Below are positions 15,456-23,281 of a stretch of 60,665 nucleotides of DNA, in pieces. Position numbers and translations under genes: made by a program. The DNA is taken from positions 1-60,665 of the forward strand of contig NZ_QNRV01000018.1 in the NCBI RefSeq assembly GCF_003315195.1. The letters are read 5' to 3'. The notes beneath the pieces are model-generated. The model searched no databases, was not told the DNA's origin, and saw only the letters and a program-made list of their open reading frames with translations. Positions within the stretch are counted from its first letter, which is position 1, and each line of letters starts with the position of its first letter. This stretch comes from Sutterella wadsworthensis (GTDB taxonomy: Bacteria; Pseudomonadota; Gammaproteobacteria; Burkholderiales; Burkholderiaceae_F).

Positions 15456-18056
15456 TCAGTAAGGCAAAACAAGCGTAAATTCAGTGCCAACGCCCACTTC
15501 ACTTGCCACTGAAATAGTGCCTCCGTGAACATCAACAATGCCTTTCACAATAGCAAGTCCCAAACCAGTTCCGCCGCGCCTCCGTGCAATACTCATGTCG
15601 GCTTGAAAAAAGTGTTCAAAAATATAAGGCATCTTGCTTTTTGCAATCCCTACTCCATTGTCTTTCACCCGAATTGCCACCCAATCCCCTTCTTTAGTAA
15701 CGGTTACATGCACGCATGGATCTGCACCTTCACGGTGGTAACGAGCCGCATTATTAAAGAGGTTAATGAATACCTGTGTTATGCGTTCAGGATCAAAACG
15801 GAAGCATTCTGCTTCGGTATCAATACTTCGAGTCACGGTTATGGGATAACGGGCGTTCACAATCTTGGCAGCACGATCAATGGGCGTTGCAATATGCATG
15901 ATTCGTCTTTGCAGCTGAACCTTACCTTCCTCTAACCGAGAAATATCAAGCCAGTCATCAACAAGGCTGCGCAGCCGAAAAGCTTCGTCCTGCATATCCT
16001 GCAGAATCTGGGAACGCTCTTCTTCTCCAATGCCAATTTGCGTAGCCAGAGTTTCTGCCTGAAGACGCAAAGCCGTAATCGGAGTTTTTAACTCGTGAGC
16101 AACCACCGAAATCAAGCGGTCCTTGATCTGCTCAACCTGAACATCCTGAGAGACATCTCGAAACACGATACCCATCGAAGGCTGCAAACCGTTTTTTTCT
16201 TCGGCACGGATATTGAAGGTGATAGCAACTAAAGTGCGCTCCGATTCTGTTGCATGAGGAATGCTGGTCAAACGATAGATTTCATCGCAAGCAAAAGATG
16301 TAATTTGAGGTTGCAATGCTGTTTTGGCATCCATTTTTTGCATTCCAGGAGCCAAACGAATCACGAAAGCAGATTTAAGCAGTGGCATCAAATATGGCCG
16401 CGGATGCGATGGGAGATCTAACCCCAAAATCGTGCTCAGGCAATCATTATGCTTCAGCAGAAGTCCATCGTGGTCTAGAATCGCCACACCTTCCGCCATA
16501 GAAGAAAATACTTCTTCGAGCATACGGTGCTGATTAGCAATGGACTGCAGCAATTGTTGATTGGAAAGAACCACTCCAAGCGAGCTCGCCAAAAGGTTTA
16601 GTCCGCGTAATGCTTCGGGATCATTTTCCACAGTGTGAGACGTTGCAAGCCACCCGAGAAGCCGTTTTTCAGCCAAAATGGGAATTAAGCATCGCTGCAG
16701 CGTCTCAGCTGAAGGTTCGGAATTTTGTTTTTTGGGTACAAAGTAGAGTTCTTTAAGCGACAAAATTTCTCGAATACGAACGATAGTTTCTTCAATGGAT
16801 TTTCCTGCAGCTTGATTCAAAGGTGTCAAAAGCTTTTGCAGTGCCGAAAGTTCTGAATTACGCTGTAAAAGCGTTTCAGTACGGCGAGCAACTTCCTGCT
16901 CCAGGTTGACATTTAACTGTTGCAGACGTTTTTGACTGTTGATCACAACCCCAGCCACCTTGGCAAAACGCTCAGCGATTTCCAATAGTTCCGTGGGGCC
17001 TTTATGCTTAAGCTGCAAGGGCACCGGAGGTTTGCGCCCGGAACGTGTGAAGTCCTCAATCATGTCGGTAAGGTATCCAACCGACAAAGACAACGGCCGA
17101 CTAGCCAAAAAACCAATCACAAACACGCCAAAAAGCGCTGCCACAAAAAGAAAGCCGGAAGCAAACACCACAGAGCGCATCTGCCGGTCACGATCGGCTT
17201 GCATTTGATCAACCACTAGCAGCCAATCTGTGTCTGGCACTGGCACATACGCATGAATGACGGCTATATTGCGTGTTCCTGGTGAGGTCCAAGTCGTTGT
17301 ATATCCCTGAGTACGCTCCCTAATTTCGCTTTGGGACATGTCCAATGCATGCGAACCATGCTGATTAGAGATTATGACACTGCCCCTACCGTCAAACAAA
17401 GTTCCAATCAAACCCGCATCGGATACAGCCCGCCAGGCCGAGGAAAGCCAAAAAGTGTTTTGCACCTCAATGGCAAGATAGCCATGCCATTGTGGTGAAT
17501 CAACGGGAATAGAAACAAAAACATACTGCTCATGGATACTTTGTTCTCGAGCTTCTGGAGAAAGCAATGACTCGTATTGTCCCGGGACCTTTTCGAGATG
17601 CAGGGATACAGCAGGTGCAAAACGCTGAATTTTCTGCAGTACTCGCTGCCAAGCAACAGAGCTGGGATCTTGGGAAGGGAAATCGTCTAAAGCTCCCTCG
17701 GCGATGATGCCTAAGTTACGATAGCGCGTCGCAATGGAGTCCGCCGTCGCCTGGGCAAGCGAGATCTGCCGTTCATCGAGCAGTCGAATGGTTTCCCTAG
17801 TATAAGTAAGTTGAACAACTAAAAAGAAGGCCAGTACAAAACTCACTGTCCAACCCAGAGTGCTGGTCAAAATATTGCGAAAACTCTTTGGATCAACGAC
17901 TTTTTCCGCAAAATCCGAAGGGTGATAGTTCTCATTTAAATCCTTCGGAAATAGTGAAATCTCTTCATAACGATAAGTCTCACTGAGCACCCCGCGGGGG
18001 CGTGCAAGAAAATGCCGCAAGATCGTACATCGAAAGAAAACACGTCGCCAATCCAT
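15456..18056 (-). CDS. Multidomain sensor histidine kinase
   Basis: An 866-residue membrane kinase. After about 65 cytoplasmic residues a membrane helix (VSFVLAFFLVVQL) leads to a periplasmic region (about 86-290) that looks like a double-Cache type sensor, then a second helix (about 300-320) and a HAMP-like linker. A coiled coil and a GAF-like region (about 410-500) and a PAS-like region (about 515-620, VFSSMAEGVAILDHDG) follow. The HisKA box is SVVAHELKTPITALR with His near 653; the ATPase boxes are INLFNNAARYH, VKDNGVGI and GGTGLGLAIVKGIV. It pairs with the regulator 11 bases downstream. Cache domains often bind amino acids or carboxylates, which would fit an asparagine locus; the ligand is not known. 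Confidence 0.87.
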   Translation of the reverse strand: MDWRRVFFRCTILRHFLARPRGVLSETYRYEEISLFPKDLNENYHPSDFAEKVVDPKSFRNILTSTLGWTVSFVLAFFLVVQLTYTRETIRLLDERQISLAQATADSIATRYRNLGIIAEGALDDFPSQDPSSVAWQRVLQKIQRFAPAVSLHLEKVPGQYESLLSPEAREQSIHEQYVFVSIPVDSPQWHGYLAIEVQNTFWLSSAWRAVSDAGLIGTLFDGRGSVIISNQHGSHALDMSQSEIRERTQGYTTTWTSPGTRNIAVIHAYVPVPDTDWLLVVDQMQADRDRQMRSVVFASGFLFVAALFGVFVIGFLASRPLSLSVGYLTDMIEDFTRSGRKPPVPLQLKHKGPTELLEIAERFAKVAGVVINSQKRLQQLNVNLEQEVARRTETLLQRNSELSALQKLLTPLNQAAGKSIEETIVRIREILSLKELYFVPKKQNSEPSAETLQRCLIPILAEKRLLGWLATSHTVENDPEALRGLNLLASSLGVVLSNQQLLQSIANQHRMLEEVFSSMAEGVAILDHDGLLLKHNDCLSTILGLDLPSHPRPYLMPLLKSAFVIRLAPGMQKMDAKTALQPQITSFACDEIYRLTSIPHATESERTLVAITFNIRAEEKNGLQPSMGIVFRDVSQDVQVEQIKDRLISVVAHELKTPITALRLQAETLATQIGIGEEERSQILQDMQDEAFRLRSLVDDWLDISRLEEGKVQLQRRIMHIATPIDRAAKIVNARYPITVTRSIDTEAECFRFDPERITQVFINLFNNAARYHREGADPCVHVTVTKEGDWVAIRVKDNGVGIAKSKMPYIFEHFFQADMSIARRRGGTGLGLAIVKGIVDVHGGTISVASEVGVGTEFTLVLPY

Positions 18057-18884
18057 AAACTCAATTCCACAGGGTCGATCGCAATAGTGTTTGTCACTAT
18101 GTGAACCTTACCTCTTATCACACTTGATCGTTGGTTTTTTTAAGCCATCGGCATCAATGCTTTGTGAAGGCAAGCATTAATTAGGGTGTCTTTGCCCCTT
18201 TAACGGGTTAGTCAGTGCTTATCATTGATGGTTGGAAGATACTCAAAGGATTAAGCACCCTCCTTTTTCTTGAATAAACTCATGGTCTCCTCCGCTTAAA
18301 GATCGTTATGGCATTCGAATACGAAAATAATGCAATTGACAGCTCGCCAGATTGATTACATTATTACATCAGCTATCGTTGACTTCAGACCACGGCCTTT
18401 GGTTCTTCGATTCATCGGTAAACGTGTATTCTTAATATTAAAGCAACACTATTGTTTAGTTTCAGTAGCCTTAACTTGAATATCATTTAACCTCACAACA
18501 ATAAATGCATCGTTTCTTCATTCGTATTTCTACCTGTCAATATTGCATAGAATTCCCATGATAAAAAAACAAAATTTAGATCGGATTTTATTGCGGATTA
18601 CTATTATCTCTGACCGATTCAACATTCTTGGCAAAAAAAAACGGCGCCCATTGACCATAAAACAGCCGCAAACGTTTGGCTTTAATTATTTACACAAGAA
18701 TATTTTGTTAATATATATAATTATCTTAAGAAAACGATATAGTAAAGTAGGCTCCATTCAAAAAGAATCAGAAAAAAATCAATATTTGTTGCTGTAAAAA
18801 ATGCTCAATTGGATTGTAAAATTATAGTCCCCCTTGAACATCATCTAACATGAGGTCTGCATCGCAAATGAAGATGACTGCTTC
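18057..18884. other. AT-rich gap with no supported gene
   Basis: About 830 bases, clearly richer in A+T than the flanks. It holds the promoter of the sensor kinase operon at its left end. A small plus-strand frame at 18543-18797 is Lys/Ile-rich, has no ribosome site and looks like chance. I see no RNA gene. Confidence 0.5.
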
Positions 18885-19184
18885 TTACTTTCGCATAAAT
18901 TGAGTTCGCTCCTTTGCACCTTCTGGTGTATTGGCAAAGCTATACCAATATTTGCCTTCCTTCTCCGTGCCGTAGAGCTTAATGAAACACCAAGGCTTCG
19001 GCTCAGCATATAGAGCCTCGACATCTTCGAGGCATTCATTCAGCCGCAGTGCTCGAACAAGTGCATTGCGGGCGGCAGCACGAATCATGCGGTTGCGCCA
19101 GCGCTTTTCTAGTTTTTCTGAGATGTGATTGCTGTTGCAGCAAAAAAATGGACCAATGGGTGTGTGACGTCGAGACCGAGACAT
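18885..19184 (-). CDS. Small basic protein starting MSRSRRHTPI, function unknown
   Basis: A 99-residue protein. The ATG at 19184 has AGGAGA ten bases upstream. The opening MSRSRRHTPIG is shared with a widely scattered group of short basic proteins in proteobacteria and on mobile DNA whose role is unknown (recognition from memory, moderate). It continues with a Cys pair (FFCCNSN), an Arg-rich helix KRWRNRMIRAAARNALVRAL, and an aromatic end (KEGKYWYSFANT). It is divergent from the gene at 19372. A frame extension to 19244 lacks a site. It may be DNA- or RNA-binding because of its charge, but this is only inference. Confidence 0.6.
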   Translation of the reverse strand: MSRSRRHTPIGPFFCCNSNHISEKLEKRWRNRMIRAAARNALVRALRLNECLEDVEALYAEPKPWCFIKLYGTEKEGKYWYSFANTPEGAKERTQFMRK

Positions 19185-19371
19185 CTGTGTGTATTCTCCT
19201 GACAAAACTCGGCAGCAAGAGATATCCAAGAGCTTTTCTGCCATCTTTCCTTAACTTCATCATAAAACCGCGTGCGTCGCCATTCGTCGCATCGAGGAAC
19301 TATGATGGGTTATCGGATGAATTGAATGATGTTCTCCCGATGTCCGTTTATTAAGTGCTTTGGAGTGCTCT

Positions 19372-20232
19372 ATGACTGCTGCTACTGAAGATACGTTTGT
19401 CGATCTGCTCTGCCGCATCCCGAATTCCGACCGCAAAGAGCTGCTTGCGCTTTGGACCGTCTTATCGGAAGTCGGTGAATCGAGAGCAGCCTTCACTGCG
19501 GCTGCAAATTGGCTTCTGCCAGCCTTGAATGCTGCCGAACTTCCAAAGAGCAACATTGATGAGCAAATGCTTGACTCCTGGCAACCCAATGAACCAGATA
19601 CCCTGTGGCATCTTCCCGCGCATCTTCAAAACGTCGTCCTAGCGCGCATTACTGCGAACGCCCGCATCTTGATTGTTGACAAGATACGAGGGTTCATCAG
19701 TCAAAATGACTGCCGTGAATTCCTTGATAAATATGCTCACCTTTTCCATGCCGCTCTTCCGCCCAATGGCACAGAAAGTGCCTTTGGACTTTTCCGCAGC
19801 GCACTCCGACAACTCATGGACGTCAGCGATTGTTTAATCCCATACGTTGAGGATCAGCTCCCGCAGTATCGCATCCGGTTTATTACGAAACCCGCATCAG
19901 CCGCCATCAAAGAGCTTGATTTCATTTTCAGAAAAATCGGTGCAAGTACGCATCGCAATGAAGATGAACTCATCGTTCGCGAACGACGTCTTGAACACGA
20001 TGCATTGGTCCGCATTCTTGCCAGTCTGGCTGCTCGCTATGAAAAGGAACTGCAGATCGCAGAACTTCCCGACGCCGAAAAAACAAAAGAATTCCAAGCC
20101 CCATTTTTGCCATTCAGCTTCGCCGAAGCCATGCAGTTATTTGGCCGGTCAAACAGCTTAAATAATAGTAAGAAGCTTGATCTTTGGGAAAATATTGCTG
20201 GCATTGAAGGAGATAAATTTTGCAAACTATAG
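19372..20232 (+). CDS. Protein of unknown function
   Basis: A 286-residue, soluble, mainly helical and acidic protein. The ATG at 19372 is preceded by GGAG seven bases upstream. I recognise no family. Visible features are a Leu-rich N-terminal half with two similar helical stretches (SDRKELLALWTVLSEVGESRAAF and a later NDCREFLDKYAHLF), a central FGLFRSALRQLMDVSDC segment and a Lys/Glu-rich end. There is no signal peptide, membrane helix or Cys/His metal motif. It lies divergently from the small basic gene in an AT-richer stretch beside a toxin-antitoxin locus and an IS remnant, so it is likely accessory DNA. Confidence 0.6.
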   Translation: MTAATEDTFVDLLCRIPNSDRKELLALWTVLSEVGESRAAFTAAANWLLPALNAAELPKSNIDEQMLDSWQPNEPDTLWHLPAHLQNVVLARITANARILIVDKIRGFISQNDCREFLDKYAHLFHAALPPNGTESAFGLFRSALRQLMDVSDCLIPYVEDQLPQYRIRFITKPASAAIKELDFIFRKIGASTHRNEDELIVRERRLEHDALVRILASLAARYEKELQIAELPDAEKTKEFQAPFLPFSFAEAMQLFGRSNSLNNSKKLDLWENIAGIEGDKFCKL

Positions 20233-20465
20233 ATTAAGTTGAGGCGAGATGAATATCTCTAAATTAATAAATACAATGTAATTCAAGTCACTTTAAGTTG
20301 CATGCTCTCATTAAGTTTCCCTCTAAAAGAGACATGATTAACGAGATCAACTGATCTACGTAAAATAAATTCTGGAAATACCCTCAAAAGTCGTAAGGGC
20401 GAGCTCAATAATGCATTTCTGTAGGGGTCAAGATTTGTCCGCTAGGGGGGCAACTTACTTGACTG

Positions 20466-20510
20466 TTGACAAAAGTGGTATAAAACTAATCTAAAGTAGT
20501 CTATTAGTTT
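20466..20510 (+). promoter_or_regulatory. Promoter and operator of the antitoxin operon
   Basis: TTGACA at 20466-20471 is a perfect -35 box; the matching -10 is weak. An inverted repeat AAACTAAT (20483-20490) / ATTAGTTT (20503-20510) overlaps the likely start region, and GTCTA...TAGAC overlaps it. RelB/DinJ antitoxins repress their own operon through such repeats. The rest of 20233-20532 shows nothing else. Confidence 0.5.
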
Positions 20511-20532
20511 AGTAGACATACGAGGGATTGCT

Positions 20533-20811
20533 ATGGAAGCGATTACATCTCTTAATACCAAAATATCTGTCACGGACAAGGAGTTGTTCGTGAAAACAAC
20601 TGAAGCTCTTGGTTTGACGCCCTCTGGCGCCATCAAAATCTTTGTCCGTATGTTTAACCAGTGCGGGGGTTTTCCATTTGAAGTTCGTACGGTCCCGTTA
20701 GTGAACTACAACAATCCGAACATCCTCAAGCCGGAAATCCGCAACGAAAACGTTGTGTTGCCCGCCTCGTGGCGTGAAGACGACGACTACGATCATGACG
20801 ATGCGAAGTGA
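20533..20811 (+). CDS. RelB/DinJ-family antitoxin
   Basis: A 92-residue antitoxin. The N-terminal half shows the ribbon-helix-helix fold of DinJ: TKISVTDKELFVKTTEALGLTPSGAIKIFVRMFNQCGGFPFEV, with the family's usual GLTPSxAIxxF and GxxPFEV elements. The C-terminal tail is polar and Asp-rich, as expected for the toxin-neutralising part. The gene is intact. Its end overlaps the toxin start by 14 bases, a normal antitoxin-first layout. AGGG lies seven bases before the ATG. The partner is a PemK-like gene that is frameshifted, which leaves the antitoxin possibly without a working toxin. Confidence 0.85.
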   Translation: MEAITSLNTKISVTDKELFVKTTEALGLTPSGAIKIFVRMFNQCGGFPFEVRTVPLVNYNNPNILKPEIRNENVVLPASWREDDDYDHDDAK

Positions 20812-21189
20812 AACAACACCTCAGCCTTATAAGGTCTGGCGCATTCCATTTGCCTTTGACGATCAACCAGATGTTTTCAAGTTCCGCCCCGTCATCTTCG
20901 GCGGCATAGGTCAAGGCGGCGTGCAACTTATGCTTTTGTCTGTCAAGGTCACAACGCATCCACCTAAACAGGGTATTGAAGGAGAGAAATCCCATTGCTC
21001 GACTGGCAGGCTGCCGGCTTAAGCAACCCCTCCACGGCTCGTTGCAGTAAAACGATTTTGGCGCCTTTGTCGGTGTTGGTCGGCCAACGCAAATATGGAA
21101 AACTATCGCAAAAAGACCAATTAGCGGTGCGAGCTGCCTTAGAAAAAGCTGATTTCACCCAACCCGGATTCCCCGTAGAGGTGCATTAA
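20798..21189 (+). pseudogene. Frameshifted PemK/MazF-like toxin
   Basis: The first frame reads from ATG 20798 (YKVWRIPFAFDDQPDVFKFRPVIF, VQLMLLSVKVTTHPP) to about 20985. The second, shifted frame continues with PLLDWQAAGLSNPSTARCSKTI, LSVLVGQRKYGKLSQKDQLAVRAAL to 21189. Joined, they match the layout of PemK-like endoribonuclease toxins paired with DinJ antitoxins (KxRPVii start, DWxxAGL and RKYGKLS later). The 392-base length is one short of a multiple of three. The break falls in GAGAAATCCC, where a fourth A would restore GEKIPLLDW, so loss of one A from a short A-run is the simplest explanation. A reversible slip or base-calling error cannot be excluded. Confidence 0.7.
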
Positions 21190-21315
21190 TTCTTTGCTCG
21201 ATTTTCGTTGTTGTTTTCAGCATCAACGCCTGTGCCGAAAACTTGGCGTAAATAGGGAAACCCGCCGAATCCAAAATACGGAGGGTTTCATTGTTATTAA
21301 CGAGTGACTATGAAG

Positions 21316-21837
21316 CCCAAACTCCCGAAGACTAGCTCCGGGAGCTCCTGATCTGACGCATAGTCGACCTATTTATTCTTCCTAATCCCTGGTCTTTCTC
21401 TATGTACACGGATGCTGATGGGCGTACCTATGTCTACGTCTATCGCAATCGCTGGGATCCGGAAAAGAAACAGTCACGCATTGAGAAACGATGCCATGTC
21501 GGGCGTTTGGATCCGCAAACTGGGCAGGTCCATATCGGGTGCAAATTCCTCACGAATAACCCGGAATACGCCGGCAAGTTTTGGCTTTACGACAATAATC
21601 AGCTCATTGAACAAGAGCCGTTTGAGCAGCCGAATACGGACAACGAACCGTTTGCCCAACAATTCTTTGACGAAGGCCTTCATACAGCTGCGTTATCTGA
21701 AAGCCAATAAACCAACTGATCGCAACGGTTGGAAAACAAAAGAGATCCCGAAGAAAATCCGAGATCTCTTTACCCTGCTAGGTTTGCCCTTGCCCCCGCG
21801 GGTGTTCCGGGACTAGGTGCATCCCCGGGAGTTGAGG
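21316..21837 (+). mobile_element. Internally deleted IS1634-like element with both ends
   Basis: The left end CCCAAACTCCCG (21316-21327) is inverted at the right end near 21826-21837. Inside, the N-terminus of a transposase is open from ATG 21402 (YVYVYRNRWDPEKKQSRIEKRCHVGRLD) to 21710, then in another frame the C-terminal tail seen at 1-253 follows to 21816 (LKANKPTDRN, KTKEIPKKIRDLF). The catalytic middle of the gene is missing, so the element cannot move on its own but could be mobilised by a full copy. The 21743-21777 segment carries the AAAGAGATC/GATCTCTTT hairpin. No clear target duplication was found beside the ends. Confidence 0.7.
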
Positions 21838-21953
21838 TTCAGAATACAGATGGCAATCCAAAAGAATTGAATACATTTTCATGAATGTATATTAACTGCC
21901 CGCCATTAACCTTAAATAAGGTTCCCCGCAGCCTGACGACCTAACAATCGAAA

Positions 21954-22017
21954 ACCGCCTGCACCGAAATGCAAGCGGTCCCGAAAAGTCTGCGCTTCTA
22001 CAGCAGCAGCGCAGACT
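21954..22017 (-). terminator. Terminator of the methionine-binding protein gene
   Basis: On minus, GTCTGCGC (22016-22009) pairs with GCGCAGAC (21995-21988) and runs into TTTTC. A second hairpin, ACCGC-TGCA / TGCA-GCGGT at 21954-21980, follows. Confidence 0.7.
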
Positions 22018-22042
22018 CAATTACTTTTGGGCAATCGTCCGA

Positions 22043-22855
22043 TTAGAAAACCGGGATCACGCCGCCCTTGTACTTTTCTTCAATGAACTTCTTCACTTCA
22101 GGAGACGTAATGGCTGCCTTGAGTTTCTGGAACTCGGGCTTTGCTTCATCACCGTCGCGAACGACTACAACGTTGCCGAAGGGTGAGGACTTCGCTTCAA
22201 GCGCGATGGAATCATGCGCAGGATTGAGGCCGGCCTGAAGTGCATAGTTGGCATTAATCACAGCTGCAGCCACATCATCGAGCGAACGCGGGAGCTGAGC
22301 CGGTTCAAGCTCATAGAAAGAAAGCTTCTTGGGATTCTCAACGATGTCCACCGTCGTCGCAAGGAGCGTCGCATCTTTCTTCAGCTTGATGAGACCGGCG
22401 TTTTCAAGAACCTTGAGCGCACGGCCTTCATTGGTCGGGTCGGACGGTACGGCAATGCGAGAGCCAGCCGGGATATCGGCCACGTTCTTAAACTTCTTCG
22501 AATAAACGGCCATCGGTTCAAGATGAACGGAGACGAGGATCTTGAACTTAAAGTTGTGCTGCTTCACAAACTCTTCAAGATAAGGAATCGTCTGGAAGTA
22601 GTTGGCATCCAAGTCCTTCGAATCCAAAGCGAGATTGGGCTGAACGTAATCGTTAAATTCAACCACTTCAAGCTTTACGCCCTCTTTTTCAAGCTGAGGT
22701 TTGATGAAGTTGACGATGTCCGCATGGGGCACTGGCGTCACACCGATACGGATGACTTTATCAGCAGCGGCAGCGCCGGCTGAAAAACCGAACGCCAGAA
22801 CAGCTGCGGCAGCAGCGCCGGTAAAAGTACGCGTAATGAGATTGGCAATCGACAT
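22043..22855 (-). CDS. MetQ/NlpA-family substrate-binding protein
   Basis: A 270-residue periplasmic binding protein of the D-methionine ABC transporter group. It has a Sec signal peptide (1 to about 30, GAAAAD) without a lipobox Cys, whereas most MetQ proteins are lipoproteins. Family motifs are IRIGVTPVPHADI, VEFNDYVQPNLAL, DLDANYFQTIPYLEEF, VHLEPMAVYS, IAVPSDPTNEGRAL, VINANYALQAGL and SPFGNVVVVRDGD. It would deliver methionine or a related amino acid to a MetN-MetI transporter. No such ATPase or permease gene is next to it, so this is an orphan binding protein. The ATG has AAAGGAA upstream. A structured leader of about 300 bases precedes it. Confidence 0.88.
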   Translation of the reverse strand: MSIANLITRTFTGAAAAAVLAFGFSAGAAAADKVIRIGVTPVPHADIVNFIKPQLEKEGVKLEVVEFNDYVQPNLALDSKDLDANYFQTIPYLEEFVKQHNFKFKILVSVHLEPMAVYSKKFKNVADIPAGSRIAVPSDPTNEGRALKVLENAGLIKLKKDATLLATTVDIVENPKKLSFYELEPAQLPRSLDDVAAAVINANYALQAGLNPAHDSIALEAKSSPFGNVVVVRDGDEAKPEFQKLKAAITSPEVKKFIEEKYKGGVIPVF

Positions 22856-23165
22856 TTGAGGTTCCTTTGAATTTGTTTCCTGCAGACTTTCGACAGATCG
22901 GCATCACGAAACTGTCAATGTTCTGCAGTCATTTGCATTTTGAATTTGACCGCTGGTTCATTCTGCAGTCCGGGTGATGACACCCATTCGGTCGACTGAG
23001 AAAACCTTTCTCGGAGCTGCGGTTGCCGGGACCCCTCGGGCGGCGAACAGCTCTCTTCTTTAACTCCGCAGGCGCGGAATCTGTTTTTAACGGTCTTTAT
23101 GTCCTGTCCTTGGCTTTTTAAACCGGGACCGTACCCCTCGGGCGCGTCGGGCATGGGTTCATACT
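22856..23165 (-). promoter_or_regulatory. Structured 5' leader of the metQ-like gene, candidate cis-regulatory RNA
   Basis: On minus the 300-base leader holds many hairpins: TCCGC-AGGC-GCGGA (23078-23065), GAGCTG/CAGCTC (23053-23014) enclosing CCCGGCAACC, TTT/AAA-type GAGAAA/TTTCTC (23012-22998) and GGGTG/CACCC (22985-22972). ACGGTC and GACCGT (23127-23132 with 23090-23095) can pair over distance. The 12-base string CGCCCGAGGGGT occurs twice, at 23144-23133 and 23042-23031. CCCGGCAACC recalls the SAM-I core, but the other SAM-I parts are absent. No known riboswitch class is assigned. Confidence 0.45.
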
Positions 23166-23185
23166 AGCCTCGCAAAAGACAAATT

Positions 23186-23213
23186 GGGGGTGTGATGCCA
23201 ATATCACACCCCC
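23186..23213. terminator. Strong hairpin behind the esterase gene
   Basis: GGGGGTGTGAT (23186-23196) pairs perfectly with ATCACACCCCC (23203-23213) around a six-base loop. On minus it is followed by AATTTGTCTTTT. It separates the esterase from the metQ leader. Confidence 0.75.
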
Positions 23214-23281
23214 ATTTTGAAAACTCTCCTGCGGTATTACCAGCCGAGGTTCGGCTTTCTTCGTAGACAGCTGACGCGGCT

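Noticed and set aside
18543-18797. Small Lys/Ile-rich plus-strand frame
   Set aside because: Falls in AT-rich DNA with no ribosome site; composition explains it.
23014-23053. SAM-I riboswitch call from the CCCGGCAACC string
   Set aside because: Only that string matches; the surrounding P1-P4 elements and GGTGCTAA-type segment are missing, so a class name would be unsupported.
22915-23154. Small minus-strand frame (79 codons) inside the metQ leader
   Set aside because: It overlaps the folded leader, has no ribosome site and no family match.
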